From Clostridiales bacterium (GTDB taxonomy: Bacteria; Bacillota; Clostridia; Oscillospirales; Acutalibacteraceae), in NCBI GenBank assembly GCA_019416455.1, contig DXXG01000028.1, positions 372,001 to 436,000 of the forward strand: 64,000 nt of DNA. Reading direction: 5' to 3'. The notes below the pieces were generated by a model. That model saw nothing but the letters and a program-made list of their open reading frames with translations, made no database searches and was not told the DNA's origin. The stretch's first letter is position 1. Every line of letters begins with the position of its first letter. Made by a program: the position numbers and the translations under genes. This document shows, piece after piece, positions 34,274-41,768 of the stretch.

Positions 34274-36396
34274 ACTGTTTCCAGACTCCTTACCTCCCAG
34301 TCACGATACAGGCAATGGCTGCCCTTCTGCACAGCGACGCCAACGCCGCCCTGCTGTAAGGGCTCGGAGTCCTCCCACTCCAAGAGGGCTTCCCCGTTCA
34401 CAGCCAGCTTGACTTTGCTCCCTTCCACAGTGAGGGTCAAACGGTATTCCTTGCCCGTTTCCCAGGGGAATTCTTTTTCCACCATCATTTTATACCCGTT
34501 CTGATTTTTTAGCAACGCCACTTTACCGGAACCATAGAAACCGGCAGCGTAGCTGCGCATGGCGCCCTGGACCCGGGCTTGGATCAGATGGATGTCTCCG
34601 GTCTCGGGGCGAAGGGTGCAGGAAAGCGCGTAATCCTTCCACAGATGGTGGCCGGTGTACATCTCGCCGAAATCAGCGCAGGAAAGGCTGAGATAGGGCC
34701 CTTCCAGATAGGTATGGCCCTTGAGCCGAGCAAACTGGGGAACTTCCTGATGCAGACCATGCCAATACTCCATCTGCAGCTTGGCAAAATCCATCCGATA
34801 ATCAGGATCGCCTTCCACAAACAGGTCGTCCAGGTAAGCGGTGAAGTCGCCCTGAGCAAATCCGCAGGCAGTGCCCAAAAGGATCACGCCCACCTCTTGG
34901 ATATAGCCATCCGTGCCGCCGGGAATGGTCAGACTCAGCTGATGCCAAGCGCCGTCAGCAGCAACCTTCTCGCCCCGGATCATTTCCCCGGTAGCGCCGT
35001 TCTTGGCGTAGATCTGAGCGGTAACGTCCATGCCGCTGCAAGGCATAGGCATCACGCTCAGCCGGACGGTCTGTCCGGGATAGACCAGAGGCGCGAAGAA
35101 GGGATCATAACGGGAGTCGCTGAAATCCTCCGGACGGTAATAGGTCTGCTTGTAGAAGCAATACTCTTCTCCGGGACTTGCCCAGGAAACAGACAGTTTC
35201 AGAGAACGGCTTCCCGTGAAGGCCTGCTCATCCGTGTTGCGGATGAAACACTGTCCCTGGCCGCGGCTGCGGATAGCATGAGTGCTGCCGGGATACTCGA
35301 AATGGCAGGTCTCCAAGCCTTCGTTCAGCAGCTTGTCCCAAGGAGCGGGGGGATTCTCCCCAGCCAGGAGATAGGCCATCTTGGCGAAATAGCTGGCGCC
35401 GTAGGGAACGTCCATGGCGTTCAGAGAGGGCACAACGCTGGAGCAGGCCAGGAAGTCATTGATGGGCTTGCGCCACTTGTCGTAGTCGATGCCTTCCAGT
35501 CCGCAATGGACACCCATGATGCAGCCTACGTTGCCCACGTTGCAGTCGGTGTCCCAGCCGCACATGTTGCAAATGCAGAGAGTGCGTTCAAAGTCACCGC
35601 CGCCGTACAGCATGGAGAGGATCATCACCGCAGCGTTGGGGATGATATGGCAGTTTCCGGGATACTTATCGTAGCCGAAATTCTCATAGATGTACTGGAA
35701 GCAGTCACGCCAATTCTCGGGATGCTTCTTGTAGTAGTCGGTCACAGCCCGAACGACCCGAGCGTACTCGCAGTCAGCGGGGATGTAGTCCAAGGCTTTT
35801 TCCAGCACCTTTTCCAGGTCAGGCTCCACAAAGGCCAGGCTGATAGCGCAGGCCACATACACGCCGCCCCACACGCCGTTGCCGCCGTGGGTGACACTGG
35901 CAGCTTTTTCCGCCAGCTTGGCCGCCTGCTCCGGATTGCCGGGAGACACAAGGCCCCAGGGATCGATGAAGATCTGTCCACCGATCTGTTCTGCCATGGT
36001 AGAACCGTTCTGCTCGATGCTGCCGCTGCGAGGAGCGGGGATACCGTTACGCAGGTTCAAGTAAGCAGTGTGCTCGGTGGAGATACCGTAGCCGCCCCAC
36101 CAGAAGAAACCATGCTCAAAGGGCGCATAGTTGAGCAGCGCCTCCGCCACATCCTGGGCGGAAAATTTATTGAGATCCTTACAATCCTCAAGAGCCCGCA
36201 CAAAGAACACAGGGCCGTTGCTATCATCGTCAGCGGCAAAGTTTTTATACTGCGCGGGATAATCCCACAGTTCGCCAAACACACGCTGGATCTTTTCGTA
36301 GGTCCAGCCCTCGATAGCCGCTCCCAATCGGATACCGATGACTTTGCCCATCCAGCCAGCGTACACGCGTTCCATATAATTTTCTGGCAATTTCAT
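34270..36396 (-). CDS. ADP-ribosylglycohydrolase-family protein with C-terminal beta domain
   Basis: A 708-residue cytoplasmic protein. Residues 1-345 form the ADP-ribosylglycohydrolase (DraG-like) domain with GKVIGIRLGAAIEGW near the start, DDDSNGPVFF (metal-binding Asp cluster) and the C-terminal metal motif GWDTDCNVGNVGC. The remainder is beta-rich, resembling carbohydrate-binding or concanavalin-like modules (VSWASPGEEYCFYKQTYY, LTVEGSKVKLAVNGEALLEW). It sits between two sugar kinases, suggesting hydrolysis of an N- or O-ribosyl/glycosyl compound rather than protein de-ADP-ribosylation. Confidence 0.8.
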   Translation of the reverse strand: MKLPENYMERVYAGWMGKVIGIRLGAAIEGWTYEKIQRVFGELWDYPAQYKNFAADDDSNGPVFFVRALEDCKDLNKFSAQDVAEALLNYAPFEHGFFWWGGYGISTEHTAYLNLRNGIPAPRSGSIEQNGSTMAEQIGGQIFIDPWGLVSPGNPEQAAKLAEKAASVTHGGNGVWGGVYVACAISLAFVEPDLEKVLEKALDYIPADCEYARVVRAVTDYYKKHPENWRDCFQYIYENFGYDKYPGNCHIIPNAAVMILSMLYGGGDFERTLCICNMCGWDTDCNVGNVGCIMGVHCGLEGIDYDKWRKPINDFLACSSVVPSLNAMDVPYGASYFAKMAYLLAGENPPAPWDKLLNEGLETCHFEYPGSTHAIRSRGQGQCFIRNTDEQAFTGSRSLKLSVSWASPGEEYCFYKQTYYRPEDFSDSRYDPFFAPLVYPGQTVRLSVMPMPCSGMDVTAQIYAKNGATGEMIRGEKVAADGAWHQLSLTIPGGTDGYIQEVGVILLGTACGFAQGDFTAYLDDLFVEGDPDYRMDFAKLQMEYWHGLHQEVPQFARLKGHTYLEGPYLSLSCADFGEMYTGHHLWKDYALSCTLRPETGDIHLIQARVQGAMRSYAAGFYGSGKVALLKNQNGYKMMVEKEFPWETGKEYRLTLTVEGSKVKLAVNGEALLEWEDSEPLQQGGVGVAVQKGSHCLYRDWEVRSLETV

Positions 36397-36420
36397 GTTA
36401 TACCTTTCTCTCTGTTCTAT

Positions 36421-38295
36421 TTATCTTCGCGCGGAGCATAGGAACTCCAGCGTATCCCGATCGATCATTGCGTCGGTAACTCCCCATTTTGTGGTGGAGA
36501 AACCAGCTGCCACAGTAGCCCTCCGGATCGCTTCCCGGATATCCAGGCCCTTTGTCAGGCATACGGCAAGCGCCGCGATAAACGCGTCCGCCGCACCGGT
36601 GGTATCCACCGTCTCAAAATCGGCCGCAGGGAACAACTCCCTACTGTTTCCATCGGTCCAATAACAGCCCTTGTGCCCCAGCGTCACGATCACTTGCTTG
36701 GCTCCCTTTTTCAGGAAAAACGCCGCCTGCTCCTCATAATCTTTCCCATCGGGGCAGAGCAGAGCACTTTCACGCTCGTTGGGCAAAAAGATCTCTGTTT
36801 TTTCCAACAGGCTGTCCTCGATCCGGTCTAACGCGGCAGGCTTGACAATCAATTTCACCTTCCTCTCCCAAGCCATCTGGGCCGCTGTATCTATCACATC
36901 TAAATCCAACTCAGTGGAAAGCAAACAATATTCCGCCCCTTCAAAGGCGTTTTGACTGTCTCGCATCTCTTCGGAAGTGAGCAAAGCGTTGGCACCCTTG
37001 TACACCATAATGCCGCTTTCGCCGCCTTCCTGCACGCAGATGTAAGCGTTGCCGGTGGAATCCCGGGAGGTCCTGCGCACATACTCCACATTGACCCCGC
37101 TGGACTGAAGATGATCCCACACCTCGCTACCAGCATAGTCTCTTCCAACTTTTCCGATCAGCACGGGGAAGCCTTCCAGCTTGGCCACTGCCACCGCCTG
37201 GTTCAATCCTTTTCCGCCAGGACACAGCATCTGAGAATTGGAAATAGCGGTCTGACCAATGCGGGGAAATTTATCCAAGGCAATGGTGGTGTCCATGTTG
37301 ATGGAACCGACCACCACCAGTTTTTGACCACGTTCATTAGACGGAAGCGCCAGGCTTCCTCCCTCTTCCAGCCGAGGCACAGGAGATTCCCAAGTGGGCG
37401 CCGGAGCGGAAGGATCTTCGATCTGCTGGATCACTCTGCGGCATGCCTGTTCAGCCAGCTCCTCAAAGGGCAAAAGGTAATTTGCCAGGCTGGGCAGGAA
37501 CCCGCTCACTTTCCGCTCGGCCAAACTGAGCACGGAAAGGTAACGAGGGATCCTTCTGTTTTTCCGAAAGGCCTCCTGATACACTTTGCCAGCCAAGTCC
37601 ACGTCGAAGCAAAGCGCCGCGGTGTTTTCCAGAAGCAGTTTGGTGGGCAGCCCTCTTCCATCGTACCGGCAGACCTGAGCAGCCGCGAAAGGCAGATGGT
37701 TTTTTGCCAAGGCTTTTTGGAAACCTTCCACGAAAAGATCCTCTTCCTCGGAATGACCGTGGACCACACAGAAGATCCCACGATGCCGCCGTTTGATCAG
37801 CGTTTCCGTGGCCTCTTTTCCCCACTGCTCAAAGTCGATGCCCGGCAACGACGGGGAAAGACGTTTGCTCAGATCCAACGTGCAGCTGGGAATACTGTCG
37901 AAGCATTTTTCCGGCTCCAATTCAGATCCCCGAACTCTGCAAACCACCACGCCGTCCAAAGGATAGCCTTTCAAGGTGTCCACACAGGTCTGTTCCTCCT
38001 GGGGAGTTTCAGCGAATCGAGCGATCACGGAATAGCCCGCCTGAGAAGCTGTTCTCATCAGCGCTTCCAGAAACGCCTCCATTCCGGGACGCTTGTAGAG
38101 GATGGCCCCCAACAAAAACGAGTGAGGTCTCATGGGGAAGCGTGAACCGGAATACGCCTGATAGTGGTTTTCCTTCATCACGGAAAGCACCTTTTGACGG
38201 GTCTCCTCGCTGATCGCCTGGTCTTTCTTGTTCATGACCTTGGACACCGTGGAGATAGAAACTCCTGCCAATTTCGCGATTTCTCGGATATTCAC
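36421..38295 (-). CDS. LacI-family repressor fused to a PfkB sugar kinase
   Basis: A 624-residue fusion. Residues 1-55 are a LacI helix-turn-helix (MNIREIAKLAGVSISTVSKV) and residues 60-310 resemble the periplasmic-binding-protein ligand domain. From about residue 325 a complete ribokinase follows: LVVVGSINMDTTIALDKF, PGGKGLNQAVAVAKL and the catalytic DTTGAADAFIAALA. There is no frameshift or stop at the junction. Coupling repression with kinase activity could let one polypeptide both sense and phosphorylate the sugar. It is first in the operon with ADP-ribosylglycohydrolase and ribokinase, immediately inside the right end of the cotJC element. Confidence 0.85.
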   Translation of the reverse strand: MNIREIAKLAGVSISTVSKVMNKKDQAISEETRQKVLSVMKENHYQAYSGSRFPMRPHSFLLGAILYKRPGMEAFLEALMRTASQAGYSVIARFAETPQEEQTCVDTLKGYPLDGVVVCRVRGSELEPEKCFDSIPSCTLDLSKRLSPSLPGIDFEQWGKEATETLIKRRHRGIFCVVHGHSEEEDLFVEGFQKALAKNHLPFAAAQVCRYDGRGLPTKLLLENTAALCFDVDLAGKVYQEAFRKNRRIPRYLSVLSLAERKVSGFLPSLANYLLPFEELAEQACRRVIQQIEDPSAPAPTWESPVPRLEEGGSLALPSNERGQKLVVVGSINMDTTIALDKFPRIGQTAISNSQMLCPGGKGLNQAVAVAKLEGFPVLIGKVGRDYAGSEVWDHLQSSGVNVEYVRRTSRDSTGNAYICVQEGGESGIMVYKGANALLTSEEMRDSQNAFEGAEYCLLSTELDLDVIDTAAQMAWERKVKLIVKPAALDRIEDSLLEKTEIFLPNERESALLCPDGKDYEEQAAFFLKKGAKQVIVTLGHKGCYWTDGNSRELFPAADFETVDTTGAADAFIAALAVCLTKGLDIREAIRRATVAAGFSTTKWGVTDAMIDRDTLEFLCSARR

Positions 38296-38354
38296 CGCTC
38301 ACCCCTCCTTCTCGTTTTACGAAACAATTTTCCTAAACTTGTTTCTTCGACAGT

Positions 38355-38383
38355 ATAATAGCATGTTACATTTGGAAAGTCAA
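38355..38383 (-). promoter_or_regulatory. Sigma-A promoter of the LacI-PfkB operon
   Basis: Leftward TTGACT (38383-38378), 17 bp, TATTAT (38360-38355). GTTTCGTAAAAC-type and GAAACAAGTTT sequences between it and the start codon are possible LacI-protein operators. It lies within the element, 60 bp from attR. Confidence 0.65.
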
Positions 38384-38425
38384 CAATACTTTTAACAATT
38401 TCTTCACTTTTTTTAGTGTCCCTGG

Positions 38426-38460
38426 TTCATAGTGACCCTTCGGTACCTATATCGGTGAGG
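38426..38460. other. Right attachment site (attR) of the cotJC element
   Basis: Core GTACC at 38443-38447. Inside the element is the arm CATAGTGACCCTTC (38428-38441); outside is cotJC coding sequence. With attL it predicts attP (both arms) and attB (uninterrupted cotJC). Confidence 0.85.
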
Positions 38461-38630
38461 ATCGCTTTCAATTCTGGGAGAGGCATGGTATACCGCTGAC
38501 TGAGGTATCGCAGGGACGCGCCGATCTCCCCGTGAGGGCCGCCGTACTGGCTGATGATCATCTTGGCCAAGCGGGGATTGGTGTTTTTGATGTGGACTGG
38601 ATATTGCAGTCGTTTTTCATAGACAAACAT
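38427..38630 (-). CDS. cotJC: cotJC, 5' part, interrupted by the element
   Basis: The frame starts MFVYEKRLQYPVHIKNTNPR, the CotJC signature, and follows the family through YGGPHGEIGASLRYLSQRY to LTDIGTE at residue 64. It then runs into element sequence and stops after GSL. A full CotJC has about 190 residues and continues ELGHLEM, which is found at 22.85 kb. CotJC is a manganese-catalase-like protein of the spore coat, made in the mother cell. The gene follows cotJB by 3 bp. Unless the element is excised only a 67-residue fragment can be made. Confidence 0.92.
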   Translation of the reverse strand: MFVYEKRLQYPVHIKNTNPRLAKMIISQYGGPHGEIGASLRYLSQRYTMPLPELKAILTDIGTEGSL

Positions 38631-38633
38631 GGG

Positions 38634-38885
38634 TCAATTCCCCTCCTTTTCCCAGGGCCAGGGGTCGCTGACCCACGCCCAGCGGCTGGTCTCCTGGCTC
38701 AGATCACCCAGAGGGCCGTACTTCTCCTCGAACTCTTTCTTCAACCGGTCAGCCTTAGCGCTGTATTCTTCCAGCTTGCGGGCGGCTTCCTTGTTATTGG
38801 GATGGGTATCCAAAAACAAGTGGAGCTCCCAGCAGGCGAACCGGGCAGCGTATACTCGTCTGCGGAGTATTTGTTCTTCGTTCAC
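38634..38885 (-). CDS. cotJB: Spore coat protein CotJB
   Basis: An 83-residue protein matching CotJB: ARFACWELHLFLDTHPNNKEA in the N-terminal half and the C-terminal WAWVSDPWPWEKEGN. It belongs to the cotJABC operon, expressed in the mother cell in known spore formers. It overlaps cotJA by 4 bp. Confidence 0.92.
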   Translation of the reverse strand: MNEEQILRRRVYAARFACWELHLFLDTHPNNKEAARKLEEYSAKADRLKKEFEEKYGPLGDLSQETSRWAWVSDPWPWEKEGN

Positions 38886-39085
38886 CGGGGTGCCCCCCTT
38901 CTACCGTAAAAGGGTTTATCCAAAACGGGAAACAGTGTACCAGCGTCCAAAGCCCGTTCCATGGGGAGCAGCTCGTCGCCCCATTGCTGGAAGGGCACAT
39001 ATGCCATACCGGGCACCGGGTCCTTGGGAAGAGGGCTCAGGCCGTCCCGCAGGTCACAGGCCTTGCCCATCATCTCTTCTGCCAA
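38882..39085 (-). CDS. cotJA: Spore coat-associated protein CotJA
   Basis: A 67-residue protein with the CotJA pattern GMAYVPFQQWGDELLPMERA and GTLFPVLDKPF. The start is probably TTG at 39085, preceded by AAAGGGG; an ATG four codons later is the alternative. First gene of the cotJ operon. Confidence 0.9.
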   Translation of the reverse strand: MAEEMMGKACDLRDGLSPLPKDPVPGMAYVPFQQWGDELLPMERALDAGTLFPVLDKPFYGRRGAPR

Positions 39086-39151
39086 GTCGATTACCCCTTT
39101 CCATGATTTTTTAGGGTCCGGTCTCTCGGACCTTGTCCCCTTGGTACAGCT

Positions 39152-39174
39152 TATGCGCTACCGAAAAAAGGGTG
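39152..39174 (-). promoter_or_regulatory. Candidate mother-cell (sigma-K/sigma-E-like) promoter of cotJ
   Basis: Leftward CAC (39174-39172), 16 bp, CATAAGCTG (from 39155). This resembles the AC-N16-CATA pattern of sigma-K promoters, about 65 bp before cotJA. No sigma-A promoter of comparable quality is seen. Confidence 0.35.
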
Positions 39175-39202
39175 CATATCTGGATATTTTCAGGCAACAA
39201 AA

Positions 39203-39235
39203 AAAGAGCCGGTCCCAAAACAGGACCAGCTCTTT
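39203..39235 (-). terminator. Terminator of the arylpyruvate module
   Basis: AAAGAGCCGGTCC (39203-39215) and GGACCAGCTCTTT (39223-39235), 12 of 13 paired, followed leftward by TTTTTTGTTG. It ends the operon running from 44834. Confidence 0.85.
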
Positions 39236-39250
39236 ACAGCTGTTGCTATG

Positions 39251-39682
39251 TTACATGGAATAAATGGTCTCGGGCGCCAGGATCTCAAAACCATTGGCGT
39301 GGAGAGCTTCCGCGGCCTTCTGGCCGTTGTCCACCCGGATGATAACAAAAGCCTTGCCCTTGTCCCGGCTGATGAAAGCGTACATATACTCCACGTCGAA
39401 GCCCTCGTTGGAGAGCAGGCGCACCGCCTTGGAGAAAGCACCGGGCTTGTCGTCGATGCCTACGGCGATGACCTTGGTCAAAGTAACGGTCATGCCGTGG
39501 GCTTTCAGAGCCTCCACGGCCTCCTTGGGCTTATCCACGATCACCCGCAGGATACCGAAATCCCGGGTGTCAGCCACGGAAATGGCACGGATGTCGATCT
39601 GGGCCTCGGCCAGAACCTCGGTCACTTCCGCCATGCGGCCGGGCTTGTTCTCGATAAATACAGAAAGCTGCTGGATCTGCAT
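39251..39682 (-). CDS. ACT-domain protein (paired ACT domains)
   Basis: A 143-residue protein with two ACT-like units: MQIQQLSVFIENKPGRMAEV at the start and VGIDDKPGAFSKAVRLL in the second half. Such amino-acid-binding proteins are commonly encoded beside paaK and iorAB in anaerobes. It is the last gene of the operon, 99 bp after the PaaK gene, and may sense aromatic amino acids for allosteric control. Confidence 0.85.
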   Translation of the reverse strand: MQIQQLSVFIENKPGRMAEVTEVLAEAQIDIRAISVADTRDFGILRVIVDKPKEAVEALKAHGMTVTLTKVIAVGIDDKPGAFSKAVRLLSNEGFDVEYMYAFISRDKGKAFVIIRVDNGQKAAEALHANGFEILAPETIYSM

Positions 39683-39781
39683 ACAGTCACGTCCTCTCCT
39701 TGAAACTCCGGCCCCAAAGGGCCTCCGCTTTTTTCTGTAACTATTATACCAAAAGGAAACCGGTTTGTCGATATGGGATTT

Positions 39782-41086
39782 TTACCCCAAATTCCGCCGG
39801 TCGATGACACGCTTGGCCTTGCCCTCGCTGCGCTCGATGGACTTGGGCTCCAGCAGGGTGATCTTGGCGGCGATATTCAACGTGGAGTGGAGAGCGTCCG
39901 CGATGTTGCGTTCCACACGCTCCAGGCTGCGGACAGTATCGGCGAACATACTCTCGTTCATCTCCACCTGGACTTCCAGGGTATCCAGGTTGTTCTTCCG
40001 GTCCACGATCATACGGTAGTTGGGATCCATACCCAAATCCAGCAGCACACTCTCGATCTGAGAGGGGAACACGTTGATGCCCCGGATGATGAGCATGTCA
40101 TCAGTACGACCCTTGGGCTTGTTCATGCGCACCAGGGTACGGCCGCACTTGCAGGGCTCGTGAGTCAGGGAACAAATATCCCGGGTGCGGTAGCGCAACA
40201 GGGGCAGAGCTTCCTTGCCGATGCAGGTGAACACCAGCTCGCCCTCTTCCCCGTCGGGAAGCTGCTCACCGGTGACAGGGTCGATGATCTCCGGGAAGAA
40301 GAAATCTTCCTGGACATGCATGCCCGCCTGTTCCTCACATTCGCAGGCCACACCGGGGCCAGCGATCTCAGACAGACCGTAAATGTCGTAAGCCTTGATG
40401 GCCAGGGCCTTCTCGATCTCCCGGCGCATCTCCTCAGTCCAGGGCTCGGCGCCGAAAATGCCGATCCGCACCTTCAAAGTCTTGGGATCGATGCCCTTGT
40501 CACGCACCGTCTCGCCGATGTACATGGCGTAAGAAGGAGTGCAGCACAAAATATCCGAACCGTAATCCTGGAGGATCTGCACCTGACGGTTGGTGTTGCC
40601 GGAGGACACAGGGATCACCGTAGCGCCCAGCTTCTCAGCGCCGTCGTGAAGTCCCAGACCGCCGGTAAACAGACCGTAACCATAGGACACGTGGACAAAG
40701 TCCTCCTTAGTGCCGCCTGTGCCCACAATAGCCCGGGCAGCGCTGCGGGACCACACGTCCAGGTCGTTCTGGGTGTAGGCCACCACGGTCTGCTTGCCGG
40801 TGGTACCGGAAGAAGCATGGACACGAGCCAGTTCGCTCCGAGGCACAGCCACCAGACCAAAGGGATAGGTGTCCCGCAGGTCCTGCTTGGTGGTGAAGGG
40901 CAGTTTGGTCAGATCGTCGATAGAGTGGATATCCTCAGGCTTCAGGCCAATCTCATCGAACTTCTTCTTGTAGAAGGGCACATTCTCATAGCAGCGCTTG
41001 ACAGCCTGGACCAGCCGCTTGGATTGGATCTCCCGCAGGGTCTCCCGTGAAGCGCATTCGATCTCCGGTTCAAAATAATTTGGCAT
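39782..41086 (-). CDS. Phenylacetate-CoA ligase (PaaK-like), copy 1
   Basis: A 434-residue adenylate-forming enzyme. The ATP loop is ARVHASSGTTGKQTVVAYT near residue 90, with YGLSEIAGPGVACE, YRTRDI and KGRTDDMLIIRGINVFPSQ further on. I start at ATG 41086 (MPNYFEPEIECASRET), eight bases after AAAGGAAC. In archaea and clostridia such ligases act with IorAB, running toward arylacetate plus ATP. It follows iorB by 63 bp. Substrate may be phenylacetyl-, indoleacetyl- or similar CoA. Confidence 0.85.
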   Translation of the reverse strand: MPNYFEPEIECASRETLREIQSKRLVQAVKRCYENVPFYKKKFDEIGLKPEDIHSIDDLTKLPFTTKQDLRDTYPFGLVAVPRSELARVHASSGTTGKQTVVAYTQNDLDVWSRSAARAIVGTGGTKEDFVHVSYGYGLFTGGLGLHDGAEKLGATVIPVSSGNTNRQVQILQDYGSDILCCTPSYAMYIGETVRDKGIDPKTLKVRIGIFGAEPWTEEMRREIEKALAIKAYDIYGLSEIAGPGVACECEEQAGMHVQEDFFFPEIIDPVTGEQLPDGEEGELVFTCIGKEALPLLRYRTRDICSLTHEPCKCGRTLVRMNKPKGRTDDMLIIRGINVFPSQIESVLLDLGMDPNYRMIVDRKNNLDTLEVQVEMNESMFADTVRSLERVERNIADALHSTLNIAAKITLLEPKSIERSEGKAKRVIDRRNLG

Positions 41087-41149
41087 GGGTAGGTGTTCCT
41101 TTCTCTGCTGTAGGTTCTCCGGGAATGCCCCGGCGCTTTTCAAAAAGAC

Positions 41150-41719
41150 TTAGGCGTTCCAGCCCAGCTCAAAGGCTTTCTGGTTCATCTCCAGGAACTT
41201 GGGAGGCACGCAGCGCTCCACAGCTTTGAGCCAGTCCTCCTTCTTGCCGCCCAGACGTTTGGCCATGGCGCCGATGAGCACCACGTTCACCGCCTTGGAA
41301 GAACCAGCTTCCTCCGCCAAGTCCAGAGCGTCCACAGCCAGCACCTTGACGCCCTTTTCTTCCATCTGGGAGATCAGTCCCTGGGGGTATTCCTTGGCGC
41401 CGGTGACCACAGGCATGGGGTCGATCCGCTGGGTGCTGGTGACCACCACGCCGCCCTCCTTCAAATAGGGCAGGAAACGAGCTGCTTCCAGCTGTTCAAA
41501 AGCCAGGACCACATCGGCCTCGCCTGTCTCGATGACGGGGGAATACACTTTGTCGCCGTAGCGCACATAGGTGACCACGGAACCGCCCCGCTGGCTCATG
41601 CCGTGAACCTCGCTGACCTTTACATCGAAGCCCTGGTCCATCATGGCGTCGCCCAGGATACGGCTGGCGAGCAGGGTCCCCTGTCCGCCCACGCCGACGA
41701 TCATAACGCTTTTATTCAT
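41150..41719 (-). CDS. iorB: Indolepyruvate ferredoxin oxidoreductase, beta subunit
   Basis: A 189-residue gamma-domain-type subunit of 2-oxoacid:ferredoxin oxidoreductases. The opening VMIVGVGGQGTLLASRIL and EVHGMSQRGGSVVTYVRYG are characteristic of IorB. It partners with IorA 49 bp upstream in oxidising arylpyruvates to aryl-CoA with reduction of ferredoxin. Confidence 0.92.
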   Translation of the reverse strand: MNKSVMIVGVGGQGTLLASRILGDAMMDQGFDVKVSEVHGMSQRGGSVVTYVRYGDKVYSPVIETGEADVVLAFEQLEAARFLPYLKEGGVVVTSTQRIDPMPVVTGAKEYPQGLISQMEEKGVKVLAVDALDLAEEAGSSKAVNVVLIGAMAKRLGGKKEDWLKAVERCVPPKFLEMNQKAFELGWNA

Positions 41720-41768
41720 AAGTAGTTACCACCTTTGCTTATCCAAACAATTTCACGTTTCCGCGTCC

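Larger units (their letters stand above)
22849..38447. mobile_element. 15.6-kb skin-like intervening element inside cotJC
   Basis: The element is bounded by GTACC at 22849-22853 and 38443-38447 and separates the two halves of cotJC, which keep the same strand and order. Precise removal restores the conserved CotJC reading LTDIGTEELGH in frame. Joining the inner ends produces an attP-like inverted repeat. Inside are a large serine recombinase (25138) with a small preceding gene, an acetyltransferase, flavoprotein, lipoprotein, MATE/MarR pair, the TPP-controlled thi operon and a sugar-kinase/ADP-ribosylglycohydrolase cluster. No phage structural gene is recognised. The limits follow from the sequence; that excision happens, and when, is inference from sigK-skin-type systems. 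Confidence 0.85.

Noticed and set aside
22849..38447. Simple inversion or assembly chimera as explanation of the split cotJC
   Set aside because: Both halves keep strand and order, join in frame at a shared core, and the inner ends form matched inverted arms, which a random breakpoint would not give. Assembly error still needs read evidence.
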